Shown: in pieces, positions 1 to 8,828 of the stretch | Layout: every line of letters begins with the position of its first letter | Numbering within the stretch: position 1 is the first letter of the stretch | Assembly: GCF_000931935.2 (NCBI RefSeq) | Contig: NZ_AZAC01000014.1 | Location: forward strand, 124,001 to 188,000 | DNA length: 64,000 nt | Source of the DNA: Dethiosulfatarculus sandiegensis | GTDB taxonomy: Bacteria > Desulfobacterota > Desulfarculia > Desulfarculales > Desulfarculaceae | Direction of reading: 5' to 3' | Made by a program: the position numbers and the translations under genes | Notes under the pieces: model-generated | What the model was told of the DNA's origin: nothing | Database searches by the model: none | The model's input: the letters and a program-made list of their open reading frames with translations, nothing else

Positions 1-306
1 CTGGAAAGGTTTGGTTATACGGTCCTGACCGCATCCAGTGCAGAACAAGCCGTGGAAACTTATGTAAACAGGTCGCATGAAATAGACCTGGTGATCATGG
101 ATATAGGTATGCCGGGGATGGGTGGTCATCTGGGGGTAAAGGAAATCATTCAGTTCGACCCCAAGGCCAAGGTCATTATCGCCAGTGGCTATTCCATCAA
201 CAGCCAGGCCCAAAAAACCATGGAGGCAGGAGCCTTGGGATACGTCGGCAAGCCATACCGTCTGGCTGATTTATTGGATAAGATCCGAACTGTTTTTGAT
301 AGATAA
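1..306 (+). CDS. Receiver domain, C-terminal fragment (gene enters from the left)
   Basis: The reading frame is open from the first base and ends in TAA at 304-306, so only about 101 C-terminal residues are visible. They carry the core of a CheY-type receiver: a phosphoacceptor Asp in LVIMDIGMPGMGG, the Ser/Thr switch position in VIIASGYS, and the conserved Lys in GYVGKPY. The IGMPGMGG form and the ending shortly after the KPY motif are typical of the C-terminal receiver of hybrid sensor kinases, but a stand-alone regulator cannot be excluded because the N-terminus is off the window. No partner gene is visible downstream on the same strand within an operon-like distance. Confidence 0.85.
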   Translation: MERFGYTVLTASSAEQAVETYVNRSHEIDLVIMDIGMPGMGGHLGVKEIIQFDPKAKVIIASGYSINSQAQKTMEAGALGYVGKPYRLADLLDKIRTVFDR

Positions 307-550
307 TTCTGAAATTGAAGATTCAAGTAATATGCCCCGGCAGGTCTCCTTTAAGGCTGTCTATGGTGGGTTTTTGGCCCGGACGCCCTTACTTGTAGTC
401 CATAGCCCTTCTCAGTGCCGCCTTTTCAGGTAAGTATGATTATCTTTATTCTCTTCCTTTAAAATTTAAATCAATCCTTCTTAAGCTTGTCCTTGCCAAA
501 AAGGGGCCTGCGTGGTTATGCTGACCAGATTGATGGATGAGAGGGGTTTA

Positions 551-1456
551 ATGGCAGGTGAGGAAAAAATAGGGCGAGGTGTGTCCTGGACCCTGGCTTC
601 GGTTCTGATGTATGCGATCATGAACGGGGCGGCCAAGGTCGGCAGCGGCCACCTTTCAATCTGGCAGATCGGCCTTACCCGTTACCTGTTCGGGGGGGTG
701 ATCCTTCTGGCGGCGGCAAGGCTCTTCGGGCTTTCCCTTTGGGGCAGCCATCTGATCCTGCAATTGATAAGGGCCGGAGCCAGTGTGGCCGCTTTTCTTT
801 TGATGGTCCTGGCCTTTGGCCGCATACCCATATCTGAGGCCATGGTGCTTTTTTACACCTGGCCCGCCTTTACCTGTCTGCTCTCCGCTTCAGTGGTGGG
901 AGAACCGGCCGGACCCAAGGAATGGTCTCTGGTGGTTGTCGCCTTTATCGGTGCGGCGGTGATCCTGTGGCCTCAGGGCGATATCTCGCCCCTTGACTGG
1001 GGGCATATGATGGCCTTGACCGCCGCCTTGCTGGCCAGTCTGGCCATGATTCTTGTGCGGCGTCTTTGCAGGGACAACAACCCCATATCAATCTATTTTT
1101 ACCTTTGCCTGGTGGGCAGTCTGGTTTGCCTGGCACCCTGGTTGCAGAATGGGCTCACGAATTCGGTTTCTTTTTGGCCGGATTCCCGGCTTGGCATAAC
1201 CGTATTGGCGGTAATGGTTCTGCCCTCGGTTTTGTCACATCTTTTTGTAAACAAGGGTTTTGAAGTGTTGCGCGCCTCCAGGGTGGGGGTGCTGATGATT
1301 CTGGAATTGCCTTTGTTGGCTTTTTTCGGGGTGTTTTTTTTGAAGGAGCCACTGACCCTGAAGCTGGTCTTGGGCACTTTTTTGATTCTTGCCAGCAGCA
1401 TGACCTTGAATCTGGAGAAAAAAGACCGGCAGGTTGCTTGTGATAAGCAAAACTGA
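551..1456 (+). CDS. EamA-family (DMT superfamily) transporter
   Basis: This protein of about 301 residues is hydrophobic throughout, with about ten predicted membrane helices arranged as two EamA repeats (roughly residues 1-135 and 145-290). It therefore belongs to the drug/metabolite transporter superfamily of inner-membrane permeases. The substrate cannot be read from sequence; members export amino acids, nucleosides or other small metabolites. I chose the ATG at 551 because a GAGAGGGG Shine-Dalgarno-like stretch lies just upstream; an in-frame GTG at 512, also preceded by a purine-rich AAAAGGGG, would add 13 residues. The last residues are charged (LEKKDRQ), as expected for a cytoplasmic tail. 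It stands alone between the receiver fragment and an A+T-rich gap. Confidence 0.85.
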   Translation: MAGEEKIGRGVSWTLASVLMYAIMNGAAKVGSGHLSIWQIGLTRYLFGGVILLAAARLFGLSLWGSHLILQLIRAGASVAAFLLMVLAFGRIPISEAMVLFYTWPAFTCLLSASVVGEPAGPKEWSLVVVAFIGAAVILWPQGDISPLDWGHMMALTAALLASLAMILVRRLCRDNNPISIYFYLCLVGSLVCLAPWLQNGLTNSVSFWPDSRLGITVLAVMVLPSVLSHLFVNKGFEVLRASRVGVLMILELPLLAFFGVFFLKEPLTLKLVLGTFLILASSMTLNLEKKDRQVACDKQN

Positions 1457-2052
1457 ATGACTTCAAGCAGGTTTTCGATGTTTCAATTTTGGGGTGAGCA
1501 CCTGTTAAAAAACTTTTGATCTTTTTTACATTCGTCTGATAAAGCTCATTTGAAAATAGCATAGTTTTGAAAGGTATATTTAGGGGGAGTGTAGGGATAA
1601 GATAATAAAAAGTATAAAGATAATTATAACTTTAAAGAAAAATATAAGCTTACTAATCGTGTATAAATTGGAATTTTAATACACAACTTACTAATTTTAC
1701 GTGGAATGCAATAGTCAAAATAGCTGATTGCTCCATATGTTACAGCTTTTCCAACCTGATTTCTTTGAACTGATATGCCTTTTCGCTGAGTGAAAAAATA
1801 ACTTGCTCAAGTCGATAGGTTTTGATAAAAGTTTCAGAGTCCGATCTTGGCGACATGAATTAGTAAAATTATGGAATGAAAAACAGAATAAAAAGACTGT
1901 TTTTTGCGAAAAATTCTGTTTTTGGAAAATATTTGAATCACTCGTCACTCGTTGTCTTGCATTTTTGAGGGGCAAAACGAGTAGCGATGGGATTTCTATT
2001 ATTGTAACTCTATAAAATAACAATAAAAACATATTAATCTAAGGGTAATGAC
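1457..2052. other. A+T-rich intergenic region
   Basis: About 600 bases without a convincing gene. The A+T content is visibly higher than in the genes on either side. The only open frames are short (70 and 105 codons), overlap each other on opposite strands, and have no recognisable motif. An imperfect inverted repeat lies at 1659-1684 (GTGTAT and ATACAC arms around AATT). The right end must hold the promoter of the amidohydrolase operon, but I cannot place it with confidence. Confidence 0.6.
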
Positions 2053-3240
2053 ATGCCTTTTGTTTTGGTAAACGGCCGAGTCCTGACCGGCGATGGTGAA
2101 GTATTTGATTCAGCCTGTGTGGTGGTGGAAAAAGACAGGATCATGGATGTGCTGACTGACAGAGAGGCGCTTTCACCGGACTGGAAACAGTTAGATGCAT
2201 CGAACCATACCATAATGCCCGGACTGATCGACAGTCATGTGCATATGTGTCTGAACGGATCGGCCGACCCCCTTAATCTGGCCAGCAAAATGAACCTGCC
2301 CGCTTTGACGCTCCTGGCCGCATCTCAGGCGGAAAAAACCCTGAAGGCCGGCATAACCACGGTTCGCGATCTCGGCGGAGTGGATGGAGTGGACCTGGCC
2401 GTCAGAGACGCCATAAACAAGGGCGAGATAAAAGGCCCCAGAATGCTGGTCAGCGGCAAGCCCCTTTGCATAACCGGCGGTCATGGCTGGTTGATGGGGC
2501 GCGAGGCCGATGGTGCGGATGATTTCCGCAAGGCCGCCAGGGAGCAGCTCAAGGCGGGCGCGGATGTGGTGAAGATCATCTCCACCGGCGGAGTTTTGAC
2601 CTTGGGGGTGGAGCCGGGCAGCGCCCAGGCCTGCCTGGAAGAGCAGAAAGCCGCGGTGGAAGAGGCTCACAAGGCAGGACGTAAGACCGCCAGCCATGCC
2701 CAGGGAACCCAGGGAATTCTGAACTCGCTCAAGGCGGGCATTGATTCCATTGAACACGGGTTTTTCTTGAATGACGAATCAATAGAGCTAATGAGGACAA
2801 ACAAGGTGTATTTGGTCCCCACCATAGCGGCCCTTACCTTTATTGCGGATAAGGGCGTGGAGTCCGGCATACCGGCTCCTTTTGTGGAAAAGGCCAGAAA
2901 TGTGCGGGAGGCTCATAAAAAGAGCATCCAAAGGGCTAAGGAGTCCGGTGTTCCAATTGCAATGGGCACCGATGCCGGGACTCCTTTCAACCTGCACGGA
3001 GAAAATGCCTTTGAGTTGAAATTAATGGTGGATTATGGGTTTACGGCCCATGAGGCGATTATCGCAGCCACCAGTCAGGCCGCCCGGCTTTTGGGTCAGG
3101 AGGGAGACTTGGGAGTCGTGGCCAAGGGTAAACAGGCTGATCTTTTGCTGGTGAAGGGCGATCCCCTTAAAGATGTGGAGCTGCTTTCCCGTTCGGAAAA
3201 CATCACCACGGTTTTTAAGGCCGGGGAACCTGTCCGCTGA
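2053..3240 (+). CDS. Metal-dependent amidohydrolase (imidazolonepropionase/prolidase-like)
   Basis: The 395-residue protein has the complete metal-site signature of the amidohydrolase superfamily: HVH at residues 62-64, a Lys likely to be carbamylated at 174 (DVVKIISTGG), His215 (ASHAQG), His235 (SIEHG) and Asp307 (GTDAGTP). The N- and C-terminal strands that build the second beta-domain are present (LVNGRVLTGDGE and GKQADLLLVKGDPL). Close relatives hydrolyse Xaa-Pro or other N-acyl dipeptides and cyclic amides; the exact substrate is unknown. No signal peptide is seen, so it acts in the cytoplasm. It lies 38 bases upstream of a peptide-type ABC importer, suggesting that it processes the imported compound. 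Confidence 0.9.
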   Translation: MPFVLVNGRVLTGDGEVFDSACVVVEKDRIMDVLTDREALSPDWKQLDASNHTIMPGLIDSHVHMCLNGSADPLNLASKMNLPALTLLAASQAEKTLKAGITTVRDLGGVDGVDLAVRDAINKGEIKGPRMLVSGKPLCITGGHGWLMGREADGADDFRKAAREQLKAGADVVKIISTGGVLTLGVEPGSAQACLEEQKAAVEEAHKAGRKTASHAQGTQGILNSLKAGIDSIEHGFFLNDESIELMRTNKVYLVPTIAALTFIADKGVESGIPAPFVEKARNVREAHKKSIQRAKESGVPIAMGTDAGTPFNLHGENAFELKLMVDYGFTAHEAIIAATSQAARLLGQEGDLGVVAKGKQADLLLVKGDPLKDVELLSRSENITTVFKAGEPVR

Positions 3241-3278
3241 AGATCTTTATAATCCAGAGGACTTGAGGAGGTTATGTC

Positions 3279-4838
3279 ATGTTGAAAGGTTTCAGACGGT
3301 TCGGATTCGCCATGGCCTTGGCGGTTTTGGCCGCCACGATGATGATTTTTACGGCTCCGGTGGAGGCCAAGGCGCAGATCAACACCCTCACCATAGGCAT
3401 CGGAGTGGATGCAGACACTTTTAATCCCCAGGAGCAGACCACCACTCTGTTCCAAAATATGTGTGACCTGATCTATGACAACCTTTTCTTCCAGGAACCG
3501 GACGGAAATTTGGTGCCCAGGCTGGCCACGGGCTACGAGGTCTCCAAAGACGGTTTGACCTGGACCATCAAGCTCCGAAAGGGAGTGAAATACACCGACG
3601 GCACGCCTTTTAACGCCCAGGCCATGAAGGTCACCTTTGACCGCATCTTGAATCCCAAGCTCAGGGTGCCTTTGAGGTTCGCGGTTTCCATGGTCAAGTC
3701 CTGCGACGTGGTCGATGATTACACCATCAAGCTGAATTTGAAATACCCCTTCGCCCCCTTGGCTCCCACCCTTTCCATGGCCCTGGTGACTGCCATGAGC
3801 CCGACCGCCATTAAAAAATACGGCGAAGACGTGCGTCAGCATCCGGTTGGGGCCGGTCCCTATGTTTTGACTGAATGGGTGAAGGGCGACCGTATCGTAA
3901 TGGTCCGCAATAAGGATTATTACGGGAAAAAACCCACCGTGGAAAAGATCGTCTGGAAAGTGGTGCCCGAAGTCTCAACCAGGGAAGCCATGCTCAGGTC
4001 CGGTGAGATCGATGTCTGCTATAAGCCCTCTCCGGCCAATGTGGCGGCCCTGGATGCGGATTCCAACCTCAAAGTGGACGCTCCCTTGGACACCAGGACC
4101 ATCTTCATGGGGCTCAACTGCCAGAAGGGCATAACCAAGAACAAGCTGGTGCGTCAGGCCTTTAACTATGCGGTGGATAAAAGAGCCATCGTGAAAAAGA
4201 TCCTCTTTGGCACTGCCCAGGCCATGGACGGTCCCTGCTCTCCCATTTTGTTCGGCTATAAGAAAATGGCCAATCAGTATGACTATGACCCTGAAAAGGC
4301 CAAGGCGCTTTTGAAAAAAGCGGGCTTTGACTTCAACCAGGTGGTCAAGATGCGCACCCCCAATGGCCGCTATCTCTTTGACAAGCAGGTCAGCGAGACG
4401 GTGCAGGCCTTTTTGCAGGCCATCGGCGTTAAGGTGGAATTGCGCACCTATGACTGGCCCACCTATGTGGCCGGCCTTTTGAAGCCCATTGAGGAAAGTG
4501 AACTGGAAGTCTTCCTCCTGGGATGGGGCCCCTTGTTCCTGGATGCGGATATGGCGCTTTACGGTCAGTTCACCTGCGCGGTGAACCCTCCCAAGGGCCT
4601 GGGTTCGGCATTTTACTGCAATGCCGAGTATGACAAGATCATGCTGGCTTCGCGCAGGGAAATGGACCCCAAAAAGCGGAAGGCTCTTTTATTCAAGGCT
4701 TCGGATATGGTCTGGGATGACTGCCCCTGGATCTGGCTTCATGTGGAAAAATTCGTGCTGGCCTACAAGAACAATATCAAGGGTATGGTGGTCACCCCTA
4801 CTGAGAAGTTCTATCCCACCTATATCACTATGCAGTAA
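3279..4838 (+). CDS. Periplasmic peptide-binding protein of ABC importer (SBP family 5)
   Basis: The 519-residue protein starts with a signal peptide (positive MLKGFRR, hydrophobic core, Ala-rich end near residue 30) and continues as a family 5 solute-binding protein. The characteristic segment appears as LVPRLATGYEVSKDGLTW followed by a YTDGTPFNAQAMKVTFDRI block. These proteins bind di- or oligopeptides, nickel complexes or opines in the periplasm and deliver them to the permeases encoded next. A strong Shine-Dalgarno sequence (GAGGAGG) sits before the ATG. Length is usual for the family. The gap before the first permease holds a GC-rich hairpin that could let this gene be expressed at a higher level than the rest. 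Confidence 0.93.
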   Translation: MLKGFRRFGFAMALAVLAATMMIFTAPVEAKAQINTLTIGIGVDADTFNPQEQTTTLFQNMCDLIYDNLFFQEPDGNLVPRLATGYEVSKDGLTWTIKLRKGVKYTDGTPFNAQAMKVTFDRILNPKLRVPLRFAVSMVKSCDVVDDYTIKLNLKYPFAPLAPTLSMALVTAMSPTAIKKYGEDVRQHPVGAGPYVLTEWVKGDRIVMVRNKDYYGKKPTVEKIVWKVVPEVSTREAMLRSGEIDVCYKPSPANVAALDADSNLKVDAPLDTRTIFMGLNCQKGITKNKLVRQAFNYAVDKRAIVKKILFGTAQAMDGPCSPILFGYKKMANQYDYDPEKAKALLKKAGFDFNQVVKMRTPNGRYLFDKQVSETVQAFLQAIGVKVELRTYDWPTYVAGLLKPIEESELEVFLLGWGPLFLDADMALYGQFTCAVNPPKGLGSAFYCNAEYDKIMLASRREMDPKKRKALLFKASDMVWDDCPWIWLHVEKFVLAYKNNIKGMVVTPTEKFYPTYITMQ

Positions 4839-4904
4839 TTTTTTTACCTGTTGATTTCGCCGGGGGCGATCCCTTGCCCTCGGCGAATGGCGGGAAAAAC
4901 GGTT

Positions 4905-4930
4905 CCGGGCCGGGCTTTGCCCGGACCCGG
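4905..4930 (+). repeat. GC-rich hairpin between binding-protein and permease genes
   Basis: The arms CCGGGCCGGGC and GCCCGGACCCGG pair around a three-base loop with one bulged base. No U-tract follows, so it is not a typical intrinsic terminator. Its place directly after a binding-protein gene and before its permease fits an RNA-stabilising or attenuating stem, as known in other binding-protein-dependent transport operons; that role is inference. Confidence 0.5.
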
Positions 4931-5009
4931 GGCAGTTGCTTTTAAGTGGATAACTCTATCCTTTAGCAGGCCTTTTGAATAAAAAGGTGACAGTGCGATT
5001 GGTTCAGCC

Positions 5010-5930
5010 ATGCTGCAATATATTACCAAACGTCTTTTATTTATTATTCCGGTGCTTTTAGGCATCTCTATTCTGCTTTTTTTTATGCTGCGCATGTTGC
5101 CCGGCGACCCGGCCCAGGTCTTGGCGGGGCAGATGGCCTCTCCGGAGGATATCCAGCAGATAAGGGTCCAATTGGGGCTGGATAAATCTGTTTTAGTGCA
5201 ATACGGGCTCTTTCTCGGCAGGCTCGTTAAGCTTGACCTCGGCAGGTCGGCCCGCACCCAGAACCCTGTCAGTCAGGAGATATGGGCCAGGTTGCCGAAC
5301 ACTCTGCTGTTAAGTGTGGTGGCTATTTTTCTCGCCTGCCTCTTCGGCATACCGGCCGGGGTGATCTCCGCGGTAAAACCCTATTCCTGGCTGGATTATT
5401 GTGTCACTGCCATTGCCTTGTTCGGTATTTCCATGCCGGTTTTCTGGTTGGGCCTGATGCTTGTGGTGGTTTTTTCCATCTGGCTGCATTGGCTGCCTGC
5501 CGGTGGAGTCGGCACCTGGAAGCATGTGGTTTTGCCTGCGGTCACCTTAAGCGCCTTTGTGGTGGCCTTTATTGCCCGCATGACCAGGGCAACCATGCTG
5601 GAGGTGCTCTCTCAGGATTACACCACCACCGCCCGCTCCAAGGGCCTGAAGGAAACGGTGATAGTGGTTAAGCATGCATTGAGAAACGCCCTTATCCCCA
5701 TCATCACCGTGGTGGGGCTTCAGTTTGGCCTGCTCCTGGGTGGAGCGGTGTTGACCGAGACGGTCTTTGCCTGGCCCGGCCTGGGGCGCTTGATCGTTGA
5801 TTCCATTCTGGCCAGGGATTACCCCATGATTCAGGGCGCGATCCTCACTTTCGGCCTTTTATATGTAATGGTCAACCTGGTGGTGGACCTGCTTTACGCC
5901 TATGTGGACCCGAGGATTCGCTATGAGTGA
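5010..5930 (+). CDS. Peptide ABC transporter permease, DppB type
   Basis: The 306-residue integral membrane protein has the DppB/OppB layout: a first helix near residues 9-30, then the conserved motif LRMLPGDPAQVLAG and QIRVQLGLDKSVLVQYG, and five more helices. The cytoplasmic EAA loop that contacts the ATPases reads TTTARSKGLKETVIVVKHALRNALIPI. It pairs with the next gene product to form the membrane channel of the importer. The ATG at 5010 has only a weak upstream purine run (AAAAAGGTGAC further away). Its end overlaps the next gene by eight bases, a sign of translational coupling. Confidence 0.93.
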   Translation: MLQYITKRLLFIIPVLLGISILLFFMLRMLPGDPAQVLAGQMASPEDIQQIRVQLGLDKSVLVQYGLFLGRLVKLDLGRSARTQNPVSQEIWARLPNTLLLSVVAIFLACLFGIPAGVISAVKPYSWLDYCVTAIALFGISMPVFWLGLMLVVVFSIWLHWLPAGGVGTWKHVVLPAVTLSAFVVAFIARMTRATMLEVLSQDYTTTARSKGLKETVIVVKHALRNALIPIITVVGLQFGLLLGGAVLTETVFAWPGLGRLIVDSILARDYPMIQGAILTFGLLYVMVNLVVDLLYAYVDPRIRYE

Positions 5931-6819
5931 GAAAAGTATTGAAATAGAACGCCAGATTGAAATAAGCGTTCCGCCGCAACAGACCGGACTGGCCCGGAGC
6001 TGGAGCAAACTCAAACGGAACAAGGCTGCCCTTTTGGGTGGAGCCATGCTGCTTCTGTTTGTTTTTACAGCTATTTTTGCCCCGTTGCTCTTCCCGGGCA
6101 ATCCTTCGGCCCCCAACCTGATAAAGGCCCTGGAGCCGCCGAGCGCCCAATACTGGCTTGGAACTGATGAGTTGGGCAGGTCTATTTTAGGGCGCATTAT
6201 CTACGGCACCCGGATTTCCCTTATGATCGCCGTGGGAGTGGTCATGGTGGGGCTTTTGGTGGGGATTCCCTTCGGCCTGATCTCGGGTTATTACGGAGGC
6301 AAGATAGATTTCGCCATCCAAAGGGTGACGGATATGCTTTTGGCCTTTCCCGGTTTTCTCCTGGCCCTTTCCCTGGTGGCCATCCTGGGAGTGGGCATAG
6401 AGAACACGGTGATATCCATCGGCATAAGCATGATCCCCATTTATATACGCCTGGTAAGGGGATGCGTGTTGACCGTGCGGGAGCAGACCTATGTGGAGGC
6501 GGCCAAGGCAGTGGGAACCAGGGATCACAAGATTCTTTTCAGACATATTCTGCCGAATGTAATGGTTCCCATAACCGTGCAGACTAGTCTGGGCATGGGC
6601 TCGGCCATACTCTTTGCCGCAGGGCTTGGTTTTTTGGGGATCGGCGTACAGCCGCCCACCCCGGAATGGGGGGCTATGCTGGGGTCGGGGAGAAATTACC
6701 TTTTTAACGCGCCCCATGTGGCCACTTTTCCCGGACTGGCCATTTTCATGGCTGTTTTGGGATTCAATCTTTTTGGTGATGGTCTGCGCGACGCCCTGGA
6801 TCCGAGGTTCAAACTGTGA
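5923..6819 (+). CDS. Peptide ABC transporter permease, DppC type
   Basis: This protein of about 298 residues has the DppC/OppC N-terminal domain (LKRNKAALLGGAMLLLF) and the GTDELGRSILGRIIYGTRISL motif typical of this permease. The EAA loop reads YVEAAKAVGTRDHKILFRHILPNVMVPI. The ATG at 5923 overlaps the stop of the preceding gene and has GAGG seven bases upstream; a longer GTG-initiated frame from 5902 exists but would start inside the conserved end of the first permease. It forms the second half of the channel. Confidence 0.92.
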   Translation: MSEKSIEIERQIEISVPPQQTGLARSWSKLKRNKAALLGGAMLLLFVFTAIFAPLLFPGNPSAPNLIKALEPPSAQYWLGTDELGRSILGRIIYGTRISLMIAVGVVMVGLLVGIPFGLISGYYGGKIDFAIQRVTDMLLAFPGFLLALSLVAILGVGIENTVISIGISMIPIYIRLVRGCVLTVREQTYVEAAKAVGTRDHKILFRHILPNVMVPITVQTSLGMGSAILFAAGLGFLGIGVQPPTPEWGAMLGSGRNYLFNAPHVATFPGLAIFMAVLGFNLFGDGLRDALDPRFKL

Positions 6820-7844
6820 TGAATGAAAATAAACCCATTTTGGAAATAAAAAATCTGCACACCTGCTTCCACACAATGGACGGAGTGGTGAATGCGGTGG
6901 ACGGGGTTGATTTCAAGGTCATGCCCGGTGAGATCCTGGGGCTTGTGGGGGAGAGCGGTTGCGGAAAGAGTGTGACCGCCATGAGTATTTTACGGCTTTT
7001 GCGCTGCCCCCCGGCCGAGATAAAGGGAGAGGTGCTGTTTGAAGGCCAGAACCTTTTGAAATTGGATAAGGACAGCATAAGAAAAATCAGGGGAAATGCC
7101 ATCTCCATGATTTTTCAGGAGCCCATGACTGCCTTGAATCCGGTTTTGACTGTGGGTGAGCAGATTGCCGAGTCTGTCAGGCTGCATGAAGGCCTTTCCC
7201 AGCAAAAGGCCTGGGAAAAGGCGGTGAGGATGCTCACCAGGGTGCAGATTTCCGAGCCAGAGGCCCGGGCCGCTGAATACCCCCATAAACTTTCCGGCGG
7301 CATGCGGCAAAGGGCCATGATCGCCATGGCCCTGGCCTTGAATCCCAGGCTTCTTTTTGCCGACGAGCCCACTACTGCCCTGGATGTAACGATCCAGGCC
7401 CAGATCATGGAATTGATGCTCAAGCTGCAAAAGGAGACAGGCTCCTCCATAGTGCTTATCACCCATGACCTGGGGCTTATAGCCGAGACCGTTCAAAGGG
7501 TGGTGGTTATGTATGGCGGCAAGGTGGTTGAAGAGGCCCTTGTAAAGGATCTATTCTATGAACCCTTGCATCCCTATACCCAAGGCCTTTTGGGCTCTGT
7601 ACCGGTGATTGGCCGCAAGGCAACTATGGGACGCAACCTTGATGAGATACCGGGCATGGTTCCCCATCCCCTGGCCATGCCCAAGGGATGCACCTTTAAC
7701 CCCCGTTGCAAAAAGGCCATGGATATCTGCCGCCGGGAAAAGCCGCCCATGGTTAAACCTGCGCCCGGGCGACGGGTGGCCTGTTGGCTGCACACCGGCA
7801 AAGAGGAGATGAACTCTGTTACATCCGGGCAGGGGGGTAAGTGA
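6819..7844 (+). CDS. Peptide ABC transporter ATP-binding protein, DppD type
   Basis: The 341-residue ATPase shows Walker A (GESGCGKS), the ABC signature (LSGGMRQR), Walker B (LLFADEPTTALDV) and the His switch (VLITHDLG). The C-terminal extension typical of oligopeptide ATPases carries the Cys-rich CTFNPRCKKAMDIC segment, which in relatives can bind an iron-sulfur cluster. The start ATG at 6819 overlaps the stop of the upstream permease by one base (TGATG), so translation is probably coupled. It pairs with the following ATPase as a heterodimer. Confidence 0.93.
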   Translation: MNENKPILEIKNLHTCFHTMDGVVNAVDGVDFKVMPGEILGLVGESGCGKSVTAMSILRLLRCPPAEIKGEVLFEGQNLLKLDKDSIRKIRGNAISMIFQEPMTALNPVLTVGEQIAESVRLHEGLSQQKAWEKAVRMLTRVQISEPEARAAEYPHKLSGGMRQRAMIAMALALNPRLLFADEPTTALDVTIQAQIMELMLKLQKETGSSIVLITHDLGLIAETVQRVVVMYGGKVVEEALVKDLFYEPLHPYTQGLLGSVPVIGRKATMGRNLDEIPGMVPHPLAMPKGCTFNPRCKKAMDICRREKPPMVKPAPGRRVACWLHTGKEEMNSVTSGQGGK

Positions 7845-7845
7845 A

Positions 7846-8808
7846 ATGTCCCTACTTGAGGTGCGTGAACTTAAAAAGTATTTTTCAGTGAAAAAAGGCC
7901 TTTTCTCCAAAGAGGTGGCCCAGGTCAAGGCTGTGGACGGGGTGAGCTTCAAGTTGGAGCAGGGGGAAACATTGGGTTTGGTGGGCGAGTCGGGCTGTGG
8001 CAAGACCACAGTGGGCCGCACTTTGATGCGGTTTGTGGAACCCACCGACGGTCGGGTGTTTTTTGAGGGGCAGGAAGTCTTTCAAATGGGGCCTTCGGCC
8101 ATGCGTCAGTTAAGGTCCTCCATGCAGATAGTGTTTCAGGACCCTTACTCGTCCCTCAACCCCAGGATGTCTGTGGGCAATATCATAGCCGAACCCATCC
8201 AGAATCATCTTTCCCTTACCAAGGTTGAGGTGAGAATCAGGGTGAAAGAGCTGATGGAAAAGGTGGGGTTGCACCCCGGGCATGTCACCCGTTATCCCCA
8301 TGAGTTTTCCGGCGGCCAAAGGCAGCGCATTGGTATTGCCCGGGCTTTGGCCCTGAACCCCTCCCTGATTATTTGCGACGAGCCGGTAAGCGCCCTGGAT
8401 GTCTCGATCCAGGCCCAGGTGATCAATCTGCTGGTGCGCCTGCAAAGGGAGGAGAACATTTCCTTTTTGTTTATTGCCCATGACCTGAGTGTGGTTGAGC
8501 ATATCAGCCACAGGGTGGCTATCATGTATTTGGGGCGTATTGTGGAGCTGGCCAGTGACAAGGAGATCTATGAAAGGCCCCTGCACCCTTATACCCAGGC
8601 TCTTTTATCTGCGGTGCCCATACCTGATCCGGGGCGCAAGACCAAGCGCATAATACTGCAAGGAGATGTGCCGAGCCCCTTGAACCCGCCCATGGGCTGC
8701 AACTTCAACACACGGTGCCCTTTTGCCAAGGATATTTGTTTTCAAGAGGACCCGCCGTTGCGTCAACAGGAAAAAGGACATTTGGCGGCCTGTCATCTTC
8801 TGAATTGA
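7846..8808 (+). CDS. Peptide ABC transporter ATP-binding protein, DppF type
   Basis: The 320-residue ATPase has Walker A (GESGCGKTT), the LSGG-type signature as FSGGQRQRIGIARAL, Walker B (LIICDEPVSALDV) and the His switch (LFIAHDLS). The QDPYSSLNPRMSVG Q-loop region is typical of DppF/OppF. The C-terminal extension has the conserved CNFNTRCPFAKDIC cysteines. It begins one base after the preceding stop and completes the operon of amidohydrolase, binding protein, two permeases and two ATPases. It is convergent with the next gene, only 20 bases away. Confidence 0.93.
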   Translation: MSLLEVRELKKYFSVKKGLFSKEVAQVKAVDGVSFKLEQGETLGLVGESGCGKTTVGRTLMRFVEPTDGRVFFEGQEVFQMGPSAMRQLRSSMQIVFQDPYSSLNPRMSVGNIIAEPIQNHLSLTKVEVRIRVKELMEKVGLHPGHVTRYPHEFSGGQRQRIGIARALALNPSLIICDEPVSALDVSIQAQVINLLVRLQREENISFLFIAHDLSVVEHISHRVAIMYLGRIVELASDKEIYERPLHPYTQALLSAVPIPDPGRKTKRIILQGDVPSPLNPPMGCNFNTRCPFAKDICFQEDPPLRQQEKGHLAACHLLN

Positions 8809-8828
8809 AAAAAGCCGGGAGGCCGGGA

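Noticed and set aside
1715..2032. Two overlapping short frames in the A+T-rich gap
   Set aside because: Opposite strands cover the same bases, no motif is seen, and stop-poor frames of this size occur by chance.
3096..3842. Minus-strand frame of 248 codons across the amidohydrolase end and binding-protein start
   Set aside because: His/Gly-rich, motif-free translation antisense to two well-supported genes.
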